Below are positions 1-8,651 of a stretch of DNA of 64,000 nucleotides, piece by piece. Origin of the DNA: Paracoccus stylophorae (GTDB lineage Bacteria > Pseudomonadota > Alphaproteobacteria > Rhodobacterales > Rhodobacteraceae). The position numbers and the translations under genes were made by a program. Numbering within the stretch: the first letter of the stretch is position 1; each line of letters begins with the position of its first letter. The stretch lies in NCBI RefSeq assembly GCF_028553765.1, contig NZ_CP067134.1, positions 2,647,001 through 2,711,000 of the forward strand, in the 5' to 3' direction. The notes beneath the pieces are model-generated. The model made no database searches. It was not told where the DNA came from and saw only the letters and a list, made by a program, of their open reading frames with translations.

Positions 1-1
1 A

Positions 2-1186
<1,185 letters not shown>

Positions 1187-1208
1187 GGGCGCGCCCGGCC
1201 GCGCGCCC
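1187..1208. terminator. GC-rich hairpin between convergent aspC and bdhA
   Basis: Positions 1187-1193 (GGGCGCG) pair perfectly with 1202-1208 (CGCGCCC) around an 8-nt loop. It sits directly after the aspC stop and 14 nt before the bdhA stop on the other strand. There is no T-tract, so it may only stabilise or pause transcripts. Confidence 0.35.
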
Positions 1209-1221
1209 CCCCTGTCACGCG

Positions 1222-2004
1222 CTACATCGCGGTCCAGCCGCCATCCACGCTGATCGTGGTGCCGGTCAGTTGCGCCGCCGCGTCGCTGCACAGGAACACG
1301 GCGGTATCGCCGATCTCTTCCACGGTGGCGAATTCCTTGGAGGGCTGACGTTCCAGCATGACGTTGTTGATCACGTCCTCGCGGCTCATGTCGTATTCCT
1401 TCATCGTGTCGGGGATCTGTTCCTCGACCAGCGGCGTCAGGACATAGCCCGGGCAGATCGCGTTGCAGGTGATCTGTTCCTTCGCGGTTTCCAGCGCGGT
1501 GACCTTGGTGAACCCGACGACGCCATGCTTGGCCGCGACATAGGCCGACTTGAACGGGCTGGCGGTCAGCCCGTGGGCCGAGGCGATATTCACGATCCGG
1601 CCCCACCCGGCCTTGCGCATCATCGGCAGCGCGGCGGCAGTGGTGTGAAAGGCCGACGACAGGTTGATGGCGATGATGGCGTCCCATTTCTGGACCGGGA
1701 AATCCGGGATCGGCGCGACGTGCTGGACGCCTGCGTTGTTGACCAGGATGTCGCATTGCCCCGCCTGTTCGATCAGCGCCCGGCATTCATCGCCCTTCGA
1801 CATGTCGGCCTTGATATAGCGGACCTTCACGCCGTGCTGCTGGGCCAGTTCATCGGCCAGCGCGTGATCCTTGTCGGTGTCGGTAAAGCTGTTCAGCACC
1901 ACGTCGGCGCCGGCCTTGGCCAGTCGATGGGCGATGCCCAGCCCGATCCCCGAGGTCGATCCCGTCACGACCGCCGTCTTGCCTGTCAGGAATTTCTGAA
2001 ACAT
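1222..2004 (-). CDS. bdhA: 3-hydroxybutyrate dehydrogenase (SDR family)
   Basis: NAD-dependent oxidation of D-3-hydroxybutyrate to acetoacetate, part of polyhydroxybutyrate and ketone-body turnover in the cytoplasm. The 260-aa protein is a classical short-chain dehydrogenase: the cofactor motif TGSTSGIG is at residues 14-21, the NNAG motif at 89-92, and the catalytic triad is Ser142, Tyr155 and Lys159 (SAYVAAK). The C-terminus ISVDGGWTAM is typical of BdhA. The start is supported by AGAGGA about 6 nt upstream. It is a lone gene on the minus strand, convergent with aspC. Upstream lies a separate minus-strand small-RNA candidate whose terminator would insulate bdhA. Substrate assignment is by family resemblance and is fairly secure. 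Confidence 0.92.
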   Translation of the reverse strand: MFQKFLTGKTAVVTGSTSGIGLGIAHRLAKAGADVVLNSFTDTDKDHALADELAQQHGVKVRYIKADMSKGDECRALIEQAGQCDILVNNAGVQHVAPIPDFPVQKWDAIIAINLSSAFHTTAAALPMMRKAGWGRIVNIASAHGLTASPFKSAYVAAKHGVVGFTKVTALETAKEQITCNAICPGYVLTPLVEEQIPDTMKEYDMSREDVINNVMLERQPSKEFATVEEIGDTAVFLCSDAAAQLTGTTISVDGGWTAM

Positions 2005-2120
2005 TGCATCCTCTGATGGTTCTTTGCCTTCGTGCGCACTCTATCTTCCCGCAAGGACAAGTGCAGCCGCAAAACCGTGCCCTGCCGCAATCTGCCCACC
2101 GGCGCGCCGGACGGGCGGGC

Positions 2121-2150
2121 AAAAAAAAAGCGCCCGCACAAGGCGGGCGC
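2121..2150 (-). terminator. Intrinsic terminator, minus strand
   Basis: Perfect 8-bp stem GCGCCCGC/GCGGGCGC with loop ACAAG, followed on the minus strand by U9. There is no T-tract on the plus side, so it is directional and ends a minus-strand transcript. Confidence 0.8.
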
Positions 2151-2196
2151 AAGTCATGAGGCAGGTTTCATACAGGCAAGAAACCTATCGAGCAGT
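2121..2196 (-). ncRNA. Candidate small RNA with own promoter and intrinsic terminator
   Basis: About 75 nt on the minus strand between bdhA and the next plus-strand gene. From its 5' end it contains a 7-bp stem-loop (2180-2186 pairs with 2163-2169, 10-nt loop), a short single-stranded linker, then an 8-bp GC stem (2143-2150 pairs with 2130-2137, loop of 5) followed by nine uridines (2129-2121), a textbook intrinsic terminator. A sigma-70-like promoter lies just upstream (2203-2231). Only trivial reading frames occur inside, e.g. a 5-codon one. No neighbouring minus-strand gene could account for this terminator. I cannot name the RNA; it may act by base pairing. The exact 5' end is inferred from the -10 position. 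Confidence 0.65.
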
Positions 2197-2202
2197 AAGC
2201 CA

Positions 2203-2231
2203 TTTATACGCGACTCACCGCCCGAGTCCAA
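2203..2231 (-). promoter_or_regulatory. Sigma-70-like promoter of the small-RNA candidate
   Basis: On the minus strand the -35 box TTGGAC (2231-2226) and the -10 box TATAAA (2208-2203) are separated by exactly 17 nt. This is one of the best consensus promoters in the window and would start transcription near 2196. Confidence 0.6.
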
Positions 2232-2315
2232 CAGCGAAGTTCAGGCGGCCATTGACGGGCTTTGATCGAGCCTGTTGAAATCGCCGCCAAACCAAGAATG
2301 ACGAGGCGGGCGGCA

Positions 2316-4175
2316 ATGCGAATCTTCAAAATCCTTAACAAATGCGCGATCAAATGCGCGTGGCCGGCGGTCTGGCTGGCGGCTTTCGGTGTTGCAGCAA
2401 TGCCGCTGGCAAGCGCCGCGCAGCCGGCCCATGGCATTGCAATGTATGGAGAACCTGCGCTGCCCGAAGGGTTTTCCCACCTGCCCTACGCGAATCCCGA
2501 CGCGCCGAAAGGCGGGACGATTCGCCTGGCGGAACCGGGCGCGTTCGACTCGTTGAAGCCCTGGGTTCTCAAGGGAAACCCGGCCTGGGGCGTGGGGGTG
2601 CATGTCGCCGAAACGCTGATGTTTCGATCCATCGACGAGCCGTTCACCCTGTATGGCCTGCTGGCCGAGTCGGTGGAAACCGGCGATGACCGAAGCTGGG
2701 TCGAATTCACGCTGCGCCCCGAGGCGCGGTTTTCCGACGGCACGCCGGTGACGGTCGAGGATGTGATGTGGTCCTATGAGACCTTGGGGACGGTCGGGCA
2801 TCCGCGCTATCTGGGGGCGTGGGCCAAGGTCGAGAAGATGGAACAGACCGGCGAACGCAGCGTCCGGTTTCATTTCACCGAACAGGACCGCGAACTGGCG
2901 ATGCTGATGGGGATGCGCCCGATCCTGAAGAAAACCCAGTGGGAGGACAGCGATTTCAGCGAATCCGGGCTGGAGCCGCCCATCGGGTCGGGCGCCTATG
3001 TCATCGACCGCGTCGATCCGGGCCGCCAGATCACCTTTCGCCGCGATCCCGATTACTGGGGCGCGGATCTGGCGATCAATCGCGGGCTGAACAATTTCGA
3101 TGAAATCCGCTATGACTATTTCGGCGATGCCAATGCGATGTTTCAGGCCTTCAAGGCCGGCGACGTGAATGTCTGGCGCGAATTGTCGGCCGAGAAATGG
3201 GACAGCGAATACAATTTTCCGTTGCTGACCGAAGGCAAGGTGGTGAAATCGGAAATCCCCAACGAACGCCCGTCGGGGATCATGGGGCTGGTGATGAACA
3301 CCCGCAACCCGATCTTTGCCGACTGGCGCGTGCGGCAGGCGATGATCGAAGCGTTCAATTTCCAGTTCATCAACAACACGCTGAACGGCGGCAGGGACCC
3401 GCGCATCACCTCGTATTTCTCGAACTCGGTGCTGGCGATGCAGCCCGGCCCGGCCGAGGGGAAGGTGCGCGAATTGCTGGAACCTTTCGCAGACCAGCTG
3501 CCCCCCGGCGCGATCGAGGGATATATCCTGCCCGAGGGCAGCGACCGCCCGCTGGACCGCAAATCGCTGCGCACCGCGCTGAAGCTGCTGGAAGAGGCCG
3601 GCTGGACCGTGCAGGACGGCGCGCTGAAGAACCAAAGCGGCAAGCCCTTCGCGTTCGAGATCCTGCTGAACCAGTCGGGCAGCGCCATGCGCACCGCCTC
3701 CGAAACGCAGCAGATCGTCGATATCTATATCGAGGCGCTGCGCAACCTGGGCATCACGCCGCGCCTGACGCTGCTGGATTCGGCGCAATACGTGCAGCGC
3801 ACCTCGAATTACGATTTCGACATGACATGGTATGAACGCGCCCTGTCGCTGTCGCCGGGCAACGAACAGATGCTGTATTGGGGCCATGACGGCGTGACCC
3901 TGCCCGGCAGCCGCAACTGGATGGGCATGAACAGCCCCGCGGCCGAGGCGATGATCGCCGCCATTCTGGACGCGCAGAGCGAGGACGATTTCACCGCCGC
4001 CGTGCGTGCGCTGGACCGAGTGCTGACCGCCGGCCGCTATGTAATTCCGGTCAGCTTCTCGCCGATCTCGCGGCTGGCCCATTCCGCCGACCTGCATTAT
4101 CCTGAAAAAACGCCTCTTTACGGAGACTGGCCCGGATTCCTTCCCGAGGTCTGGTGGCAGGAGGAAAAAGAATGA
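2316..4175 (+). CDS. Periplasmic extracellular solute-binding protein, family 5 (YejA/OppA-like)
   Basis: A binding protein for oligopeptides or a similar solute. The start at 2316 (MRIFKILNK...) follows GAGGCGGG and gives a clean signal peptide ending near ASA; an ATG at 2298 is an alternative. The mature protein has the family-5 layout, including GLAESVETGDD, the WVEFTLRPEARFSDGTPVT block and the SGAYVIDRV segment, and resembles the YejA branch (PYANPDAPKGG motif near the start). Length (about 620 aa) is normal for that branch. No permease or ATPase gene is beside it. Its stop overlaps the start of an entericidin-type lipoprotein gene (ATGA). Ligand unknown. Confidence 0.85.
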   Translation: MRIFKILNKCAIKCAWPAVWLAAFGVAAMPLASAAQPAHGIAMYGEPALPEGFSHLPYANPDAPKGGTIRLAEPGAFDSLKPWVLKGNPAWGVGVHVAETLMFRSIDEPFTLYGLLAESVETGDDRSWVEFTLRPEARFSDGTPVTVEDVMWSYETLGTVGHPRYLGAWAKVEKMEQTGERSVRFHFTEQDRELAMLMGMRPILKKTQWEDSDFSESGLEPPIGSGAYVIDRVDPGRQITFRRDPDYWGADLAINRGLNNFDEIRYDYFGDANAMFQAFKAGDVNVWRELSAEKWDSEYNFPLLTEGKVVKSEIPNERPSGIMGLVMNTRNPIFADWRVRQAMIEAFNFQFINNTLNGGRDPRITSYFSNSVLAMQPGPAEGKVRELLEPFADQLPPGAIEGYILPEGSDRPLDRKSLRTALKLLEEAGWTVQDGALKNQSGKPFAFEILLNQSGSAMRTASETQQIVDIYIEALRNLGITPRLTLLDSAQYVQRTSNYDFDMTWYERALSLSPGNEQMLYWGHDGVTLPGSRNWMGMNSPAAEAMIAAILDAQSEDDFTAAVRALDRVLTAGRYVIPVSFSPISRLAHSADLHYPEKTPLYGDWPGFLPEVWWQEEKE

Positions 4176-4300
4176 GAGCAGTCGCAACGATGATCCTGGC
4201 TTGTGCGTTGCTGGCCGGATGCAACACCGTCGCCGGAGTGGGCGAGGACATTACCGGCGGCGCCCGCTGGTTCCAGCAGGGTCTGCCCAGGAGTTACTAG
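4172..4300 (+). CDS. Entericidin-type small lipoprotein
   Basis: A 42-aa secreted lipoprotein. After a short charged start there is a hydrophobic stretch and a lipobox LLAGC with the lipidated cysteine at residue 17. The mature tail has the entericidin pattern NTVAGVGEDITGGA. It overlaps the upstream binding-protein stop by 4 nt (ATGA), so it is translationally coupled. The upstream segment GGAGGAAAAAG gives a good ribosome site. Entericidins are stress-associated outer-membrane lipoproteins; their toxin/antidote role is known only from enterobacteria and is not shown here. Confidence 0.8.
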   Translation: MRAVATMILACALLAGCNTVAGVGEDITGGARWFQQGLPRSY

Positions 4301-4301
4301 G

Positions 4302-4640
4302 ATGAAATGGCACCATGTGAAGGAAAACTGGGCCGCCTTCTACGAGGCGATCCAGGAGAAATGGCCAGAGGTGGACGAGGCCGATCTGGACGAAATCGAC
4401 GGCGACCAGCGCGCCTTCATCGCCTATCTCGTCGAGGCGACCGGACAGGAGGCGTCCGAGGTGCGCGACGAATTGCGCGAATGGCTGGCCGGAGAGATTC
4501 CGTCCGACGTGGTCATGGACCCGATCCACGACAATCATTCGATCTCGCTCAGCGCGAAATACGTGAACGAGGGCGAGGACGAATACGACGACGATGCGCG
4601 CTTCGGCGATGACGGGGACTATCCCGACGACGGCGACTGA
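4302..4640 (+). CDS. CsbD-like stress protein with acidic C-terminal tail
   Basis: A 112-aa cytoplasmic protein. The first 65 residues follow the CsbD pattern: a W-x6-NW start (MKWHHVKENW), the EKWPEVDEADLDEIDG turn, and a second helix ending in EVRDELREW. The remainder is strongly acidic, rich in Asp/Glu (DEYDDDARFGDD), and is not part of the usual CsbD fold. AGGAG lies 8 nt upstream of the ATG. The gene directly follows the entericidin, a pairing compatible with general stress. Function of CsbD proteins is unknown. The family call rests on pattern similarity only. Confidence 0.65.
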   Translation: MKWHHVKENWAAFYEAIQEKWPEVDEADLDEIDGDQRAFIAYLVEATGQEASEVRDELREWLAGEIPSDVVMDPIHDNHSISLSAKYVNEGEDEYDDDARFGDDGDYPDDGD

Positions 4641-4713
4641 CGCGCGACGCCGCGCCCGCACGCGATACAGCCCCAACGACGTCGTCCTGCGGCGCCAAAG
4701 GAACGCAGACGGC

Positions 4714-5601
4714 ATGTCCAGCACTCTCAGGATCGCGGTTGGCAGTATTCTGGTCGGTCTGGCGGTGCTGGCGCTGAAGCTGCTGGCGTGGTGGATGACG
4801 GGATCGGTCGCGCTGCTGTCGGACGCGCTGGAAAGCACGGTCAACGTCGCCACCGCGCTGGCCGCGCTGATCGCCATCCGCGTGGCGGCGATGCCCGCCG
4901 ATTCCGGCCACCCTTACGGGCATCACAAGGCCGAATTCTTCAGCGCGGTTCTGGAAGGCGTGATGATCATCGTCGCCGCGCTGCTGATCATGCGCGAGGC
5001 GTGGCTGGGGCTTTTCGATCCGCCGGTGCTGGACCAGCCGTTCCGGGGCATGGCGGTGAACGCGCTTGCCGGTGTCGTCAACGCGGGCTGGTGCTGGATC
5101 CTGATCACGCGCGGCCGCAGCCTGAAATCGCCGGCGCTGGTGGCGGATGGACGCCACCTGCTGACCGATGTGATCTCGTCGGCGGGGGTGCTGATCGGGG
5201 TGACGCTGGCGGTTCTGACCGGCTGGACGGTACTGGACCCGATCCTTGCGGGTGTCGTCGGCCTGCATATCCTGTGGGCCGGCTGGAAGGTCACCGCCGC
5301 CTCGGTCAGCGGGCTGATGGACGAGGCGGTTCCCGAAGCCACGCTTGAGGATATCCGCGCCATCATCTCGGACAAGGCCAGCGGCGCGATCGAGGCGCAT
5401 GATCTGCGCACCCGTCACGCCGGCCGCGTGACATTCATCGACTTTCATCTTGTCGTCGACGGCCAGACCACGGTCGAGGAAGCGCACGCCATCTGCGACC
5501 GCATCGAACAGTCGCTGCGGGCGCGGCTGGACGAGGCCGAGATCACCATCCATGTCGAACCGGACCACAAGGCCAAACATTCGGGCGTCGTGGTCCTGTG
5601 A
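4714..5601 (+). CDS. Cation diffusion facilitator family metal exporter
   Basis: A 295-aa inner-membrane proton-coupled exporter of divalent metal ions (FieF/CzcD type). It contains multiple hydrophobic segments, the metal-site motif LLSDALEST in the second segment, and the HPYGHHKAEFFSA loop characteristic of CDF proteins. A second ligand motif (DGRHLLTDVISS) and a cytoplasmic C-terminal domain with HDLRTRHAG and HIHVEPDHK-like histidines follow. The start at 4714 was chosen because earlier in-frame codons overlap the CsbD-like gene. The metal (Fe, Zn, Mn or Co) cannot be told from sequence alone. It converges with the L,D-transpeptidase gene, 13 nt away. Confidence 0.9.
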   Translation: MSSTLRIAVGSILVGLAVLALKLLAWWMTGSVALLSDALESTVNVATALAALIAIRVAAMPADSGHPYGHHKAEFFSAVLEGVMIIVAALLIMREAWLGLFDPPVLDQPFRGMAVNALAGVVNAGWCWILITRGRSLKSPALVADGRHLLTDVISSAGVLIGVTLAVLTGWTVLDPILAGVVGLHILWAGWKVTAASVSGLMDEAVPEATLEDIRAIISDKASGAIEAHDLRTRHAGRVTFIDFHLVVDGQTTVEEAHAICDRIEQSLRARLDEAEITIHVEPDHKAKHSGVVVL

Positions 5602-5614
5602 TCCGGCCCCGGCC

Positions 5615-6307
5615 TCAATAGATGCCGCGCGCCCCGTCCTTCCAGACCGAGGGCAGCACGACGACCTTGGCCCCGTGCGGGACGCGTTCGTAAAGGTCGA
5701 TCGCGTCCTGATCCAGCAGGCGGATGCAGCCCGACGACACCGCCTGTCCCAGATATTTCGGCTCGCACGCGCCGTGGATGCGGTAAAGCGTGTCCTGGCC
5801 GTTCTGGAACAGATACAGGGCGCGCGATCCCAACGGGTTACCCGGCCCCGGGTCCATGCCGCCATTGGCGATGGAATAAGGTTCCAGATCCGGGCGTCGC
5901 GCGACCATTTCATCGGGCGGCGTCCAGCGCGGCCATTTCCGCTTGAACTGCATCACCGCATCGCCGGACCAGCCGAACCCGGCCGCGCCGACGCCGACGC
6001 CATAGCGCAGCGCCTTGCCGTCTTTCTGCACCAGGAACAGCAGCGCCCGGTCGGGATCGACGATCACCGTGCCTTCGGGCTGCGCGGGATCGGGATTGTT
6101 CACTTCTTGCCGCAGCAGATCGGTCGGCACCACGCCTTCGGGCACCGCCGGGATCGGAAACGGCTCATCGGTGATGGCGCCATAGCGGGCGGGCAGAAGC
6201 TGGGCGGTCTGCGACGGCAGCGTCTCGACGGCCTTCAGTTCCTTCTGCGTGGTACATGCGGACAGGACAGCGGCGGCACCGGCCGTCAGGAAAATACGAC
6301 GTTTCAC
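5615..6307 (-). CDS. L,D-transpeptidase (YkuD/ErfK family)
   Basis: A periplasmic enzyme that makes non-classical peptidoglycan cross-links or anchors proteins to peptidoglycan. The 230-aa protein begins MKRRIFLTAGAAAV and has a lipobox-like LSAC with Cys18, so it may be lipid anchored. The YkuD catalytic block HGACEPKYLG...SSGCIRL is intact, with catalytic Cys194 and the upstream IHG histidine. The core also holds the PNGGMDPGPGNPLGSRALYL-type segment typical of the family. It appears monocistronic. Substrate and exact reaction are not deducible. Confidence 0.9.
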   Translation of the reverse strand: MKRRIFLTAGAAAVLSACTTQKELKAVETLPSQTAQLLPARYGAITDEPFPIPAVPEGVVPTDLLRQEVNNPDPAQPEGTVIVDPDRALLFLVQKDGKALRYGVGVGAAGFGWSGDAVMQFKRKWPRWTPPDEMVARRPDLEPYSIANGGMDPGPGNPLGSRALYLFQNGQDTLYRIHGACEPKYLGQAVSSGCIRLLDQDAIDLYERVPHGAKVVVLPSVWKDGARGIY

Positions 6308-6364
6308 AATGGTCTTCCTTGGATTGGTGTCTGACAGATTGCCGCGATGGCGCGGCGGACCGGA

Positions 6365-6718
6365 TCAGACGGTCCGGGGCGGGTCCAGCGGCCGCGACGG
6401 GTTCAGCCCTGCCCTGACGGCGTCGGAATGCGGCACCGGCGCCCGCATCGGGCGGTCCTCCGGCGGCTCGGTCTGAACCGGCAGCAGGACATGATCCGGC
6501 TGACAGGGCGCGCCCGGCAGCGCGGGACCGGGGCAGCGACGTTGCAGCCCGACCGTCACCTTCGCCCCCGGCGCGGGATCGTCCAGAACCTGCGCGCGGG
6601 CGACCATGTCCGGTTGGGCCACGCCGGCAGATGCCGGCACCTGCGCCGACGCGAACGCGCCCCAGGGCAGGACGGCCAGCACGATCAGCACAAGAAACAG
6701 GGCGCGAAAGGGATTCAT
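6365..6718 (-). CDS. Hypothetical small secreted protein
   Basis: A 117-aa reading frame beginning MNPFRALFLVLIVLAVLPW, a strong signal peptide with likely cleavage after ASA. The mature part is proline-rich (PVQTEPPEDRPMRAPVPH) and contains two nearby cysteines (RRCPGPALPGAPC) that may form a disulphide. I recognise no domain. It lies upstream of the L,D-transpeptidase on the same strand with a 57-nt gap, so the two may share a transcript. Support comes from the signal peptide and codon usage. An in-frame start further upstream (6769) is less likely. Confidence 0.55.
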   Translation of the reverse strand: MNPFRALFLVLIVLAVLPWGAFASAQVPASAGVAQPDMVARAQVLDDPAPGAKVTVGLQRRCPGPALPGAPCQPDHVLLPVQTEPPEDRPMRAPVPHSDAVRAGLNPSRPLDPPRTV

Positions 6719-6797
6719 GGCGGCAATCTGCCAGATCGCGCGCGCGGCGTCGAGGCCGGCACGAATCACCTGCCATCACGACCTTGTCAGAACCGGC

Positions 6798-7583
6798 TCA
6801 GGCTGCCAGCCGCACCCAGACCGGCACGTGATCGCTTGGCTTTTCGCCGGCGCGCGCCTCGCGGTCGATGCCGGTCTCGATCATCAGATCGGCGGCCTGC
6901 GGCGACAGCAGCAGATGGTCGATGCGGATGCCGTTATCCTTGCTCCACGCGCCGCCCTGATAGTCCCAGAAGGTGAACGGCCCGCGCGAGGTCCACGGAT
7001 CGCGCGCCCGCACCGCATCGGTCCAGCCCTGCCACTGGATCGCCCGGAACGCCGCCCGGCTTTGGGGCAGGAACAGCGCGTCATCGGTCCATCTTTCGGG
7101 ATGCGCGGCGTCGCGCGGTTCGGGAATGACGTTATAATCGCCCAGCATCACCACCGGCATCTCATCGGCCAGCAATTGCGCCGCGCGGCGGCGCAGCCGT
7201 TCCATCCAGGCAAGCTTGTAGTCGTATTTCGGGCCGGGCGCGGGATTGCCGTTGGGCAGATACAGTCCCGCGATGCGCACCGCCCTGTCGCCCACCACCG
7301 TCGCCTCGATATAGCGGGCCTGTTCGTCGCTGTCGTCGCCCGGCAGACCGCGCGCCACATCCTCCAGCGGCAGTTTCGACAGGATCGCGACCCCGTTGAA
7401 GCCTTTCTGGCCGTGGGTCTCCACGTTCCAGCCCAGATCGGCGAAATGCTCGCGCGGAAACCCCTCATCCACCGACTTGATTTCCTGAAGCACGACCACA
7501 TCGGCCTCGGCACCGGCCAGCCAGTCGGTCAGCGCCTGGATGCGCGCCTTGATGCCGTTGATGTTGAAACTTGCGATCTTCAT
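6798..7583 (-). CDS. xthA: Exodeoxyribonuclease III
   Basis: AP endonuclease and 3'-5' exonuclease of base-excision repair. The 261-aa protein has all exonuclease III landmarks: the N-terminal MKIASFNINGIKARI, the metal-binding glutamate in LQEIKS, the GFNGVAIL segment, the GDYNVIPEPRD motif, and the C-terminal catalytic KPSDHVPVWV. Length is typical. It is divergent from the 7648 gene, with a 64-nt gap that must hold both promoters. Confidence 0.95.
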   Translation of the reverse strand: MKIASFNINGIKARIQALTDWLAGAEADVVVLQEIKSVDEGFPREHFADLGWNVETHGQKGFNGVAILSKLPLEDVARGLPGDDSDEQARYIEATVVGDRAVRIAGLYLPNGNPAPGPKYDYKLAWMERLRRRAAQLLADEMPVVMLGDYNVIPEPRDAAHPERWTDDALFLPQSRAAFRAIQWQGWTDAVRARDPWTSRGPFTFWDYQGGAWSKDNGIRIDHLLLSPQAADLMIETGIDREARAGEKPSDHVPVWVRLAA

Positions 7584-7647
7584 TGCCGCATCTTTAGCAG
7601 CGGCAGGACGATTGGCAACCGCCGCCCGGCATCGTTAAGCTGCGGGG

Positions 7648-8253
7648 ATGATGCGCCCTTGGCTGACCGCGATATTGCTGTGCCTGATCCTGCCCGCCGC
7701 GGCGCTGGCCCAGTCGCGCCCGCCGGCGGGGCTGATGTGGAACCGCACCGGCCTGCCCGCGACCTTTCCGCTGCATGTGCGGACCCCGCAGGGGCAGGAT
7801 CACGTGATGTTCCTGATCGACCCCGACACCGACCGACAGGCGATGGCGGCCTTCATCCATGGCGGGCAATTGCTGCGGGTGCTGGTGCCGCCCGGCGACT
7901 ATCTGCTGCGCTTCGCGCATGGCCGCGACTGGCAGGGCGAGGACCGCCTGTTCGGGGACGCGACGCAGACCGTGGAAACGGCCCGGCCCCTGACATTCGC
8001 CCTGCGCGGCCGTGGTCGGCGCGGCGGCCATCTGGTGACGCTGGCGCAGCGCGACGGGCGAATGCAGGTTGTCCAGACGCGGCCGCTGGACTGGTGCCAG
8101 ATCCCGACCTGGCACAACGATCTGGACGACCTGAGAGACCGTTTCGGCCCGCGCGATTTTGACCGCCTGCCCGAAGTCGAGCCGCCAAGGGATATCCCGA
8201 CGCCGCAGGACGAAAGATGGGGCTTCAGCCTGCGCGAACGCCCCTGCGACTGA
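7648..8253 (+). CDS. Hypothetical secreted protein
   Basis: A 201-aa protein with a signal peptide (MMRPWLTAILLCLILPAAALAQ, cut after ALA). The mature domain has a repeated beta-strand character (LMWNRTGLPATFPLHVRT, LLRVLVPPGDYLLRFAHG) that suggests a small periplasmic beta-sandwich. The N-terminal PPGDYLLRFAHGRDWQGEDRLFG-like block and the C-terminal DWCQIPTWHNDLDD are conserved-looking but I cannot attach a family. Its stop abuts the erpA stop on the other strand with no gap. Function unknown. Confidence 0.7.
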   Translation: MMRPWLTAILLCLILPAAALAQSRPPAGLMWNRTGLPATFPLHVRTPQGQDHVMFLIDPDTDRQAMAAFIHGGQLLRVLVPPGDYLLRFAHGRDWQGEDRLFGDATQTVETARPLTFALRGRGRRGGHLVTLAQRDGRMQVVQTRPLDWCQIPTWHNDLDDLRDRFGPRDFDRLPEVEPPRDIPTPQDERWGFSLRERPCD

Positions 8254-8577
8254 TCAGATCGAGAACGAGGTGCCGCAGCCGCAGCTGGACGAGGCGTTGG
8301 GATTGTCGATCACGAACCGCGCGCCGATCAGTTCGTCGCTGAAATCTATGACCGCCCCGGCCAGATAGGGCAGCGACACCGGATCGACCACCACCGCCTG
8401 ACCGGCCCCTTCCAGAACCATGTCGTCGTCTTCGGCGCGGTCCAGCCGGATGTCGTATTGAAATCCGGAACAGCCGCCGCCCGACACCGCCACGCGCAGC
8501 GGGCGGGTCTCGGCGCCGTCATTGATCTCGGCCAGCCGGGCAAAGGCGCGTTCGGTCACTTTCGGAGGCAGGTTCAT
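8254..8577 (-). CDS. erpA: Iron-sulfur cluster insertion protein (A-type carrier)
   Basis: A 107-aa A-type carrier that delivers Fe-S clusters to apo-enzymes. The three cluster-binding cysteines are present: Cys36 in SGGGCSGFQY, and Cys99 and Cys101 in SSSCGCGTSFSI. The start MNLPPK at 8577 was chosen over a longer frame to 8637 because family members begin here and GGAGGCAG precedes it. It is divergent from dgt, a pairing common in Rhodobacteraceae. ErpA versus IscA cannot be separated with certainty, but the C-terminus fits ErpA. Confidence 0.88.
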   Translation of the reverse strand: MNLPPKVTERAFARLAEINDGAETRPLRVAVSGGGCSGFQYDIRLDRAEDDDMVLEGAGQAVVVDPVSLPYLAGAVIDFSDELIGARFVIDNPNASSSCGCGTSFSI

Positions 8578-8651
8578 GGCGCGTTCCCGTTTTCGTGCTT
8601 GGATGCAGAATATAGGGTTCCGGCGCAGTTCCCGCAAGGAAGGCCCGCGAC

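Noticed and set aside
4172-4640. A toxin-antitoxin pair formed by the entericidin and the CsbD-like protein
   Set aside because: Entericidin pairs consist of two related lipoproteins. The CsbD-like protein is not one, and no second lipoprotein is present.
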